NCBI GenBank assembly: GCA_018334855.1
Contig: JAGXLE010000088.1
Coordinates: 1 to 6,568 of the forward strand
Source: Desulfobacterales bacterium
Lineage (GTDB): Bacteria; Desulfobacterota; Desulfobacteria; Desulfobacterales; Desulfosalsimonadaceae
DNA length: 6,568 nt
Reading direction: 5' to 3'
A program made the position numbers and the translations under genes. The notes under the pieces are model-generated. The model worked only from the letters and a program-made list of their open reading frames with translations. It made no database searches and had not been told where the DNA came from. Below are positions 1-5,722 of the stretch, in pieces; the first letter of the stretch is position 1, and every line of letters begins with the position of its first letter.

Positions 1-2
1 GG

Positions 3-1829
3 GAAAACTCTACTTTTAACTATGAATTCGAATATAAACGAACCATGCGGGAACCCAACATTCATCTGCGAGGGGTGGCTTTAAGGCTCTATGCACGAGG
101 AGCCATGGATAGACAGGAACCATTGAAGCCGATAGAATCCGCTCTGATCCAAAGTGAAAAAAACTTGAAAAGAGCAGGCGATCCCATTCAGCTTGGCAAA
201 ACGCGACTTGAAATTGCCCGTTTAAAGCTTTTAAATGAAAACCGGAAAGAGGCCTATGAGGTAGCGCAAAAAGCCCGAAGAGACTTTGGAAGCTATGAAG
301 AAGTCTTTTTCCCTGATGATCTCAGACCGCTTATCACGCTAAAAACAGATACCAACCTTGAGGTGGATAGCAAACAGCAACTGCTTAACATGTTTGCGGA
401 TGTTATTCAGGAATTTTCTCCCTGTCCCAACTTTGACCGATTATTAGCTCGTATTGTACATGCTACCAAACGTTTTTTCGGTGCTGAACGAGGCGGCATA
501 TTTTGGTTCAGCCAACAGGGTCAAGACAAAGAGCCAATTCTTCGCGGTGCCAGCGATTTATCTAACACAGATATTGCCTCTGAAAAGTTTAAATCCAACC
601 TTGCGCTCGTTTTTACGGCATATCATGAAAAATGCCCACAGGTGGTTAGGTGCCAGGCTCCGTCAGATGATATTAGCAGCGTTAAAGCCATGCTTTGCGT
701 ACCATTGTTTATAAAAGGAGAGACCTATGGTGTACTCTATCATGACAATTCCTACCTGAAGGATTGCTTCGACAACTTTGATACTGATCAATTATCTGAT
801 ATGTCCCGCTGGCTTTCAAGCTATATCGAGCATTTTTCTGAATTTGCGAAAAACATTGAAAAAAAGGAGGCACGTAATTTAAAACAATTCACCCCTTCAC
901 ACAAATCATATATTGTGACGAAATCCCCGATGATGCTTCAGTTGCTGGAGCAGGCAGATAAGATCTCGGAGTCTGACAGCTCAGTTATGATTCTGGGGGA
1001 AACAGGTGTGGGTAAAGAGTTGCTGGCTAGGCGAATTCATGAAACAAGTTTAAGAGTGGAAAATCCTTACGTGATTGTGGACCTTTCAGCTACCCCTGAG
1101 AATCTAGTGGAAAGCGAGTTATTCGGGCACGAAAAAGGTGCTTTTACCGGTGCGGATCGTCAGAAAAAAGGAAAGGTTGAACTGGCTCATAAGGGCACCC
1201 TGTTTATAGATGAAATTGCTGAGATTCCCAAATCCATCCAGGTCAAGCTTCTTAGAACACTACAAGATAAGACATTTAATCGAATCGGCGGTACAGAGAC
1301 AAAGCATTCAGATTTCCGCTTACTTACCGCGACAAACCGGGATCTCGCAGAGCAAGTGTCCGAAGGACACTTCCGAGAAGACCTCTTTTACCGATTAAAT
1401 GTGGTACCACTTACGATTCCGCCTTTGCGGAAGCGCCCGGAGGATATTATTTTACTCGCCCAGCATTTTTTAGAGCAATTCGCATATAGATACAACAAAA
1501 AGGGCGTAGAATTGAACCAGAAACATAAAACTATGCTAAAGGCCCATGATTGGCCGGGCAATATCCGGGAACTTCAAAATACTATGGAAAGGGCTGTTCT
1601 TTTATCAACAGATGGGAACCTGAATATCAATCTGCCCTTGGATAACATATGTACTCATGAAAAAGATATAAATGATCTGCCAACCCTCGAGGAAATGCAG
1701 CGGCGCTATATCCGAAAAGTGGTATCTTATACCAACGGCAAAATCAGCGGCCCGGGAGGTGCGGCTGAAATTTTAGGCCTTAAACGGACCACCTTGCTTA
1801 ACCGTATGAAGAAACTGGGCCTAAAATAG
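3..1829 (+). CDS. TPR-GAF-sigma54 transcriptional activator with Fis-type HTH, 5' end outside window
   Basis: Bacterial enhancer-binding protein that would use ATP hydrolysis to open sigma54 promoters. Residue numbers count from the Met at position 45, but that Met is probably internal: the frame is open to the left edge, nothing like a ribosome binding site precedes it, and the helical TPR-like sequence is already under way. Residues 1-95 look like TPR helices (for example RLEIARLKLL). Residues about 115-265 form a GAF domain. The AAA+ domain has Walker A GETGVGK (318-324), the sigma54-contacting loop GAFTGA (365-370), Walker B GTLFIDE (384-390), arginine fingers R444 and R450 in FREDLFYRL, and WPGNIREL (503-510). 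A Fis-type helix-turn-helix lies at about 545-594. All catalytic motifs are intact, so it should be active. No response-regulator receiver domain is visible; a ligand on the GAF domain or upstream domains probably controls it. The gene is more AT-rich than its neighbours. Class is certain; target genes are unknown. Confidence 0.93.
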   Translation, partial: ENSTFNYEFEYKRTMREPNIHLRGVALRLYARGAMDRQEPLKPIESALIQSEKNLKRAGDPIQLGKTRLEIARLKLLNENRKEAYEVAQKARRDFGSYEEVFFPDDLRPLITLKTDTNLEVDSKQQLLNMFADVIQEFSPCPNFDRLLARIVHATKRFFGAERGGIFWFSQQGQDKEPILRGASDLSNTDIASEKFKSNLALVFTAYHEKCPQVVRCQAPSDDISSVKAMLCVPLFIKGETYGVLYHDNSYLKDCFDNFDTDQLSDMSRWLSSYIEHFSEFAKNIEKKEARNLKQFTPSHKSYIVTKSPMMLQLLEQADKISESDSSVMILGETGVGKELLARRIHETSLRVENPYVIVDLSATPENLVESELFGHEKGAFTGADRQKKGKVELAHKGTLFIDEIAEIPKSIQVKLLRTLQDKTFNRIGGTETKHSDFRLLTATNRDLAEQVSEGHFREDLFYRLNVVPLTIPPLRKRPEDIILLAQHFLEQFAYRYNKKGVELNQKHKTMLKAHDWPGNIRELQNTMERAVLLSTDGNLNINLPLDNICTHEKDINDLPTLEEMQRRYIRKVVSYTNGKISGPGGAAEILGLKRTTLLNRMKKLGLK

Positions 1830-1867
1830 ACGAAAAAAATTTGATATAATTTTTCTGAAGTATTAAG

Positions 1868-2926
1868 CTATCCGCGCCTTGTTGCATAACCCCCACTTCT
1901 GCCAGACTTTGCCTTGACTTTACGAAGAAGCTGCTCAAAGGCACGGTTTAAGCGAATAAAGGCTTCGTGCCCTCCTCCGCTGTCCGGATGCTGTGATTTG
2001 GCCATTTTTCTGTATTGACTGGTCAGGCCCTTGACAGTCATTTCAGAGACCGTCCCGGCTGAAAGGCCCATCACTGAAGCCGCTTCATCCAGGGGCATGG
2101 AGGATTTCGGGGGCGGAGGCCGGTAGTTGCGATGCCTGGCGATAAACTGCCACATTAGATCCTCGAGATATCGGCTGCCTGCAAAATGATTATCAAAAAA
2201 CCAGCATGCGTACCTTACCAGGTAATCATTTAGGCTCTCTGTGATTCCAAGGTCAGCCCAGAAAGCGGTATCTGCGTTAAGCCTGCACAGTGCGTCAAGA
2301 AAGCATTCATCTACCCTGTCCTGATCCAGGGCTTCCGGAAACTTCCGGGCTATGGGTCCGGAAAAATACCCCGGCACGTCAAAAATAACGTAGGCATAAT
2401 TTTTCTTTTCCTCAGCCCCTAAAACACTTTCCATTTCCATGAACTGCTGTTCGATTTCATCCCGTGACTTGTCCAGAAGTTTGCGGTATATCTTTCTGGG
2501 TACGGCATAAATTCTTGATTGATCAAGCTCGCCAAAGCGCAGATAGTGAATACGCCGCATGTCAAAAATATGGAAAGTCTCGTTGCTGCAGCGTTTGACC
2601 TGCTTTTCTATTTCCAGGCGATCCCGGCCGCCCGTATACGCCGTGTGCGTAAATCCCTCGATTACCCGGCGGGTCTCGGGATCGAGAAAAGGCCAGAACA
2701 CTTTTTCCAGCTCGTCGTAATCCGGCTCGCATCCCTGCTCCAGTAAACTATCGCAGATCTCCTCGTCAAAATAAAATCCCGGTCCGTCCCCGGGATAAAT
2801 TATGTATTGCGCCGGATTTTCGCCCAGGTAGAAAAGTTGCCGGGATTCAAAGATCCCGCCGACTTTTACGCTGCTGCGGATATGGTAACTGATTTTTCCC
2901 CTGATGCGCTCTCTGGCCAGATACAT
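1868..2926 (-). CDS. Protein of unknown function with C-terminal J-domain
   Basis: Uncharacterised protein of 352 residues from the ATG at 2926. I chose this start because GGAG lies 9 bases upstream; an in-frame TTG at 2941 would add five residues but has no ribosome binding site, and a stop at 2957-2959 limits any longer version. The last 70 residues resemble a J-domain: helix I DEAASVMGL (280-288), helix II with the basic run SQYRKMAKSQ followed by the HPD motif (313-315), then a glycine-rich turn and helix III AFIRLNRAFEQLL. The HPD motif is what J-proteins use to stimulate the ATPase of DnaK/Hsp70, so this is probably a Hsp70 co-chaperone with its own client-binding part. A proline run PPPP (270-273) acts as a linker. 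The N-terminal 270 residues are rich in aromatic and acidic residues and match nothing I recognise; no signal peptide or membrane segment is seen. It has neither the G/F region nor the CxxCxGxG zinc repeats of true DnaJ. It converges with the sigma54 activator and diverges from the reductase operon. Confidence 0.85.
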   Translation of the reverse strand: MYLARERIRGKISYHIRSSVKVGGIFESRQLFYLGENPAQYIIYPGDGPGFYFDEEICDSLLEQGCEPDYDELEKVFWPFLDPETRRVIEGFTHTAYTGGRDRLEIEKQVKRCSNETFHIFDMRRIHYLRFGELDQSRIYAVPRKIYRKLLDKSRDEIEQQFMEMESVLGAEEKKNYAYVIFDVPGYFSGPIARKFPEALDQDRVDECFLDALCRLNADTAFWADLGITESLNDYLVRYACWFFDNHFAGSRYLEDLMWQFIARHRNYRPPPPKSSMPLDEAASVMGLSAGTVSEMTVKGLTSQYRKMAKSQHPDSGGGHEAFIRLNRAFEQLLRKVKAKSGRSGGYATRRG

Positions 2927-2935
2927 CTCTGTATT

Positions 2936-2939
2936 CTCC
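2936..2939 (-). promoter_or_regulatory. Ribosome binding site deciding the start of the J-domain gene
   Basis: GGAG on the minus strand lies 9 bases before the ATG at 2926 and overlaps the alternative TTG codon at 2941-2939. It supports the ATG and argues against the TTG, which has only an AT-rich leader without purine-rich pairing sequence. Confidence 0.6.
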
Positions 2940-2950
2940 AAGTATGCCGT

Positions 2951-2979
2951 ATATTGTCATAACCGGATTTTTATTACAA
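2951..2979 (-). promoter_or_regulatory. Weak sigma70-like promoter candidate for the J-domain gene
   Basis: On the minus strand TTGTAA (2979-2974, four of six to the consensus) is followed after 17 bases by CAATAT (2956-2951, only three of six). It sits at the right distance before the J-domain gene but the -10 match is poor, in an AT-rich stretch where such matches arise by chance. Confidence 0.2.
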
Positions 2980-3001
2980 AATAATCATCATTTAAAATTA
3001 T

Positions 3002-3020
3002 TGCAGGCACGGTGCAGGCA
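3002..3020 (+). repeat. Two direct repeats TGCAGGCA, 11 bases apart
   Basis: TGCAGGCA occurs at 3002-3009 and again, identical, at 3013-3020, so the two copies lie on the same face of the helix. A partial third copy AGGCA follows at 3021-3025. Same-face tandem sites in an intergenic region are typical of regulator binding, but the pair coincides with a possible sigma54 promoter that could itself explain the spacing. Confidence 0.5.
3005..3020 (+). promoter_or_regulatory. Candidate sigma54 (-24/-12) promoter for the reductase operon
   Basis: AGGCACG at 3005-3011 matches the -24 consensus TGGCACG in six of seven bases. After four bases, AGGCA at 3016-3020 matches the -12 consensus TTGCW in three of five. 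The essential GG and GC dinucleotides (3006-3007 and 3018-3019) are exactly 10 bases apart. The weak point is AG in place of TT in the -12 box. The start of transcription would be near 3031, giving a leader of about 85 bases. A sigma54 activator is encoded in the same window, which makes the candidate more plausible but proves no link. Confidence 0.35.
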
Positions 3021-3030
3021 AGGCAAACAC

Positions 3031-3051
3031 CATGATCCTTTTTGAATCATG
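3031..3051. repeat. Inverted repeat CATGAT / ATCATG overlapping the sigma70-like -35 box
   Basis: CATGAT (3031-3036) and ATCATG (3046-3051) are perfect complements separated by nine bases. The right arm overlaps the end of the TTGAAT box at 3042-3047, the position of a classical operator. Six-base arms are short, so chance is possible. Confidence 0.35.
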
Positions 3052-3069
3052 TTATTTTACGGTTATATT
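3042..3069 (+). promoter_or_regulatory. Sigma70-like promoter candidate for the reductase operon
   Basis: TTGAAT (3042-3047, four of six to TTGACA), a 16-base spacer, then TATATT (3064-3069, five of six to TATAAT). Transcription would begin near 3076, about 40 bases before the start codon. This competes with the sigma54 candidate further upstream; both could operate under different conditions. Confidence 0.45.
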
Positions 3070-3101
3070 ATTAGACAGGCCGGAAATGATAATTTAATAA
3101 A

Positions 3102-3107
3102 AAGGAG
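3102..3107 (+). promoter_or_regulatory. Ribosome binding site of the aldo/keto reductase
   Basis: AAGGAG lies eight bases before the ATG at 3116. An in-frame TAA at 3098-3100 rules out any longer reading, so the start is secure. Confidence 0.85.
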
Positions 3108-3115
3108 AATGCGCC

Positions 3116-4558
3116 ATGACGCAACCAATCACCCACAGGCTTGGCCGCACGGAAAGGCGGGTCACAACCCTGGGGCTCGGGGGCCAGGCCTCGCTGCAGT
3201 GGACCGCAAAGCAAATAAACCCTGTTGCCATTATCGAAAAAGCCTGGCGCCATGGTATAAACTACATGGACACCTCCAATATTTACGGGCCGAGCCAGAA
3301 AAATTACGGGCTAGCTTTTGACCGCCTTGGTCTGTCTCCGTCAGCGGGCAATTACGATCCCCTGGACCGCGAAAAACTCTATCTTGCATCAAAGACCCAT
3401 ATCCGAACTGCCAGATGCCCTGAAGGAAAAAGTTTTCCCACCGATTTTTCCGAAGGCATGGTTGACGGCTTCGGTGTTTCCACCTGCGCGGACGATGTCC
3501 GCCGGTCCCTGAGTCTGATGTTTGGAGACGGGCGGGGAGGCTATCCCGAAGGAGCCTATCTGGACTGCATTCAGCTCCATAACATCAATACCATGGACGA
3601 GGTGGACATGCTGTTTGAAGGACTTGCAGATCCTGCACCGGACAGGCAGTGGCTCGGTGCCATACCCGCACTGCTCGATCTGCGCGAGGGAACCGACAGG
3701 ACGGGTTGCAATCCTGAACACGAAAAACTGGTAAAGCATATAGGCATCAGCGGACACTGGAATACCGCGGCTCTTATGTATGCAATCCAGCTCGACGACA
3801 GGCGGCTGATAGATACCCTCCTGGTAACGGTCAATCCATCGGACTGTCTTTACATGCCGCATAGGTACAATGCCATTGCCGCGGCCGCTGCTGCCGACAT
3901 GGGCGTGATCGGTATGAAGGTGTTTGCAGATGCCGCCTATTACCACAAGTCCCCGCATCTTTCAAACAACCCGGATGACGTCTACCACGGCATAGGCTCG
4001 GCAGAACTGCCCGGTGCCGACTTGATAGGCTATGCCCTGTCTGTTGAAGGCGTGAGCAACGTAATCACCGGAATCGGCCGCATAGATGACGACCCGGAAA
4101 AATGCCAGCTTGAACAAAACCTCATGGCCGCACAGATCAAATCGCCCTTAGATGAAAGCACCATGAAGCAGATCGAGGGAAAAATTGTCTCAGCAGAAAA
4201 GCAGAAAGCCAACTCCTATTTCCAGCGAAAAGCCACGGGGCTGACCCCGCCGAGAAACGTGGGCGCAGAGGCTGATTCCTCAATGCCTCAGATTGGCCGG
4301 GTGGCGGTACGGATAAGCTGGGATACCGCCTATGCAGGACATGTGCCTATAGAGCGATATGACGTTTATCGCGGCGGCGAGGTCATAGGCAGCGTGACCC
4401 ATGTGCCCCAGTATACTGCAGGGCGTTTTCACTACACTGATTCTTTTAAGGGTGAGCCGGAATCAGGGGCTTACAGCTACAGCGTCATGGCCGTGGACAC
4501 TGAGGGCAGCACGGCGCAAAGCGTTGCCGTGCCTGCAGATCCGAACACAGTGGCCTGA
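3116..4558 (+). CDS. Aldo/keto reductase with C-terminal fibronectin-III-like domain
   Basis: Predicted NAD(P)H-dependent carbonyl reductase of 480 residues; the substrate cannot be told. The N-terminal 345 residues form the AKR barrel: first strand RRVTTLGLGG (14-23), then the complete catalytic tetrad D52 and Y57 (in MDTSNIYG), K93 (in LASKTH) and H155 (in IQLHN). KHIGISGH (207-214), GVIGMKVF (263-270) and the helix before ITGIGR are also family-like. K93 and H155 are about 62 residues apart, wider than the usual thirty-odd, so there is an insertion of roughly 30 residues around 96-125, and another near 170-200. Residues about 392-475 look like a fibronectin type III fold (VAVRISWD, YDVYRGGE, YSYSVMAVD). 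That is unusual on this cytoplasmic enzyme; no signal peptide, Tat motif or membrane helix is seen. No C-terminal ferredoxin-type cysteine cluster, so it is not the Fe-S AKR subgroup. It lies 42 bases before the flavoprotein gene, probably in one transcript. Confidence 0.92.
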   Translation: MTQPITHRLGRTERRVTTLGLGGQASLQWTAKQINPVAIIEKAWRHGINYMDTSNIYGPSQKNYGLAFDRLGLSPSAGNYDPLDREKLYLASKTHIRTARCPEGKSFPTDFSEGMVDGFGVSTCADDVRRSLSLMFGDGRGGYPEGAYLDCIQLHNINTMDEVDMLFEGLADPAPDRQWLGAIPALLDLREGTDRTGCNPEHEKLVKHIGISGHWNTAALMYAIQLDDRRLIDTLLVTVNPSDCLYMPHRYNAIAAAAAADMGVIGMKVFADAAYYHKSPHLSNNPDDVYHGIGSAELPGADLIGYALSVEGVSNVITGIGRIDDDPEKCQLEQNLMAAQIKSPLDESTMKQIEGKIVSAEKQKANSYFQRKATGLTPPRNVGAEADSSMPQIGRVAVRISWDTAYAGHVPIERYDVYRGGEVIGSVTHVPQYTAGRFHYTDSFKGEPESGAYSYSVMAVDTEGSTAQSVAVPADPNTVA

Positions 4559-4585
4559 TTCCGGTAAACAAGAATGTCAATAAAA

Positions 4586-4591
4586 AAGGAG
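4586..4591 (+). promoter_or_regulatory. Ribosome binding site of the flavoprotein gene
   Basis: AAGGAG lies nine bases before the ATG at 4601. An in-frame TAA at 4598-4600 immediately precedes that ATG and fixes the start. No promoter or terminator is evident in the 42-base gap after the reductase, which favours co-transcription. Confidence 0.85.
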
Positions 4592-4600
4592 TCAAAGTAA

Positions 4601-5515
4601 ATGACAGCACAGGATTTCTACGACGTGATCATACTGGGCGCCGGGCCGGCCGGCCTGCAGGCGGCCCTGCACGCCGCGCGCCGAAAAGTTTCGGTCCTGG
4701 TGATCGGAAAAACTGCAAAAAGCAGCGCCTTTCGCGCACACATTGAAAATTTTTGCTGCCTTGAAGGCCAGTCCGGCGCGGAAATGCTTGAAATGGCCCG
4801 GGAAAAGGCAGAAACCTCGGGTGCAGAGTTCCTTGAAGAAGACGTGATGATGCTGGACAGCGATAATGAAAAGTACATCGTTGAGATGGAAAGCGGACGG
4901 GAGTTAAACTCTTATGCCCTGATACTTGCCATGGGGGTTTCCAGAAATTCCCTCGGGCTGCCTGGCGAAAAAGGGCTTGCAGGCAAGGGGGTAAGTTACT
5001 GCATTGACTGCGACGGCCCCCTTTTCAGAGACGAGCCGGTGGCGATTGTGGGCGGGGGCAGCGCGGCTGTAAGCGGAGCTCTCACCATGATGTTTTATTC
5101 AGGCGAGATTCACTTGATTTGCAAACAGCTTGAGGTGGGCGAATCTCTTGCCCGGAATTTGAAAGACAGCGATATAGCCGTATACGAGGGCAGAAAGGTG
5201 GTTCAGATAAAAGGCGAGGACAGCGTTACCGGGGTGAAGCTCGACGACGGCACAGAACTTGCGGTCAATGCTCTGTTCGTTGAACTGGGGGCCAAGGGAG
5301 CCGTGGAGCTCGCCGAAAATCTTGGAATTTCGTTGGATGAAACCATGCAGTATATTGCGGTAAACAAAAAGCAGGAAACCAATCTGCAAGGAATTTATGC
5401 CGCAGGCGACATCTGCGGGCCGCCCTGGCAGGTTGCCAAGTCAGTAGGCGAAGGATGCGTAGCCGGTCTTGAAGCCGCAGCCTATGTCAGTCACAGGAAA
5501 AGCACGACTGCCTGA
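4601..5515 (+). CDS. Thioredoxin-reductase-like FAD/dithiol oxidoreductase with altered NADPH site
   Basis: Flavoprotein of 304 residues, slightly shorter than the usual 310-320 of low-molecular-weight thioredoxin reductases. The N-terminal FAD site is GAGPAGLQAA (13-22). The redox-active dithiol is CIDC (134-137) in the expected context SYCIDCDGPLF. The second dinucleotide fold has GGGSAA (151-156), and the C-terminal FAD contact is YAAGDICGPPWQ (266-277). The domain order FAD, inserted pyridine-nucleotide domain with CxxC, FAD is that of the family. Odd point: where classical enzymes carry HRRxxxR, whose arginines hold the 2'-phosphate of NADPH, this protein has CKQLEVG (174-180) with no arginine. 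The electron donor may therefore be NADH, ferredoxin or another flavin donor, as in known divergent thioredoxin reductases that have lost NADPH use. No thioredoxin gene is in the window, so the partner is unknown. It is downstream of the aldo/keto reductase and probably co-transcribed. Family certain, role in thioredoxin reduction only likely. Confidence 0.9.
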   Translation: MTAQDFYDVIILGAGPAGLQAALHAARRKVSVLVIGKTAKSSAFRAHIENFCCLEGQSGAEMLEMAREKAETSGAEFLEEDVMMLDSDNEKYIVEMESGRELNSYALILAMGVSRNSLGLPGEKGLAGKGVSYCIDCDGPLFRDEPVAIVGGGSAAVSGALTMMFYSGEIHLICKQLEVGESLARNLKDSDIAVYEGRKVVQIKGEDSVTGVKLDDGTELAVNALFVELGAKGAVELAENLGISLDETMQYIAVNKKQETNLQGIYAAGDICGPPWQVAKSVGEGCVAGLEAAAYVSHRKSTTA

Positions 5516-5624
5516 TACAATTTCTAAAACCTATCGTATTTATTTTTTTTCCCGGGCTTGGTGCTAAACAATTTCTGCTCGGCTGATTCATTAGTGGTCG
5601 GTTTATTTCATCCTAAGAAACAGC

Positions 5625-5653
5625 AGGTTGTAAAGCTTATGAGGTGTTGTAAA
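5625..5653 (+). repeat. Imperfect direct repeat upstream of the sensor gene promoter
   Basis: AGGTTGTAAA (5625-5634) is followed by AGGTGTTGTAAA (5642-5653), the same sequence apart from an inserted TG. The copies lie just upstream of the -35 box at 5658, where an activator would bind. Low statistical weight. Confidence 0.3.
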
Positions 5654-5657
5654 AAGA

Positions 5658-5686
5658 TTGACAGACAAGTTAAATTTTGATTAAAT
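5658..5686 (+). promoter_or_regulatory. Sigma70-type promoter of the sensor gene
   Basis: A perfect TTGACA -35 box (5658-5663), a 17-base spacer, and TTAAAT (5681-5686, four of six to TATAAT) preceded by TG at 5678-5679, which makes an extended -10. Transcription would start near 5693, with a leader of about 30 bases. It implies that the sensor gene has its own promoter, separate from the reductase operon. Confidence 0.6.
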
Positions 5687-5707
5687 TTCAATTAATAAGC
5701 TTGTCTG
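5662..5707. repeat. Inverted repeat CAGACAAG / CTTGTCTG flanking the sensor gene promoter
   Basis: CAGACAAG (5662-5669) and CTTGTCTG (5700-5707) are perfect 8-base complements separated by a 30-base AT-rich stretch. The left arm overlaps the last two bases of the -35 box and the right arm lies just past the expected transcription start. This fits paired operator half-sites better than an RNA hairpin, because only the right arm would be transcribed from this promoter. Confidence 0.5.
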
Positions 5708-5712
5708 CATCT

Positions 5713-5717
5713 GGAGG
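5713..5717 (+). promoter_or_regulatory. Ribosome binding site of the sensor gene
   Basis: GGAGG five bases before the ATG at 5723. An in-frame TAA at 5696-5698 excludes a start further upstream than 5699, and this is the only ATG with a proper site. Confidence 0.8.
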
Positions 5718-5722
5718 GAAAA

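Noticed and set aside
1832..1855. Possible bidirectional terminator between the converging genes
   Set aside because: The inverted repeat consists of one G-C and five A-T pairs with no GC-rich stem, so it cannot be distinguished from ordinary AT-rich spacer.
2927..2941. TTG start at 2941 for the J-domain gene
   Set aside because: It has no ribosome binding site, while the ATG at 2926 has GGAG at a workable distance, and that GGAG overlaps the TTG codon.
3389..3958. A 189-codon open frame on the minus strand inside the aldo/keto reductase gene
   Set aside because: It lies wholly antisense to a gene with a complete catalytic tetrad and a good ribosome binding site; its own translation shows no family pattern. 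It is a by-product of the codon usage of the real gene.
5514..5550. Possible terminator after the flavoprotein gene (eight T at 5543-5550)
   Set aside because: The only complementary arms before the T-run are four to five bases, AT-rich, with a long loop. Not enough for an intrinsic terminator, though the T-run is in the right place.
5639..5680. Thirteen-codon reading frame ahead of the sensor gene
   Set aside because: It has no convincing ribosome binding site and begins upstream of the likely transcription start near 5693, so it would not be on the main transcript.
5633..5702. Second inverted repeat AAGCTTAT / ATAAGCTT sharing its right arm with the promoter-flanking repeat
   Set aside because: The core AAGCTT is itself palindromic, which inflates the apparent match, and the left arm lies upstream of the likely transcript. 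Alternative RNA hairpins are therefore not supported.
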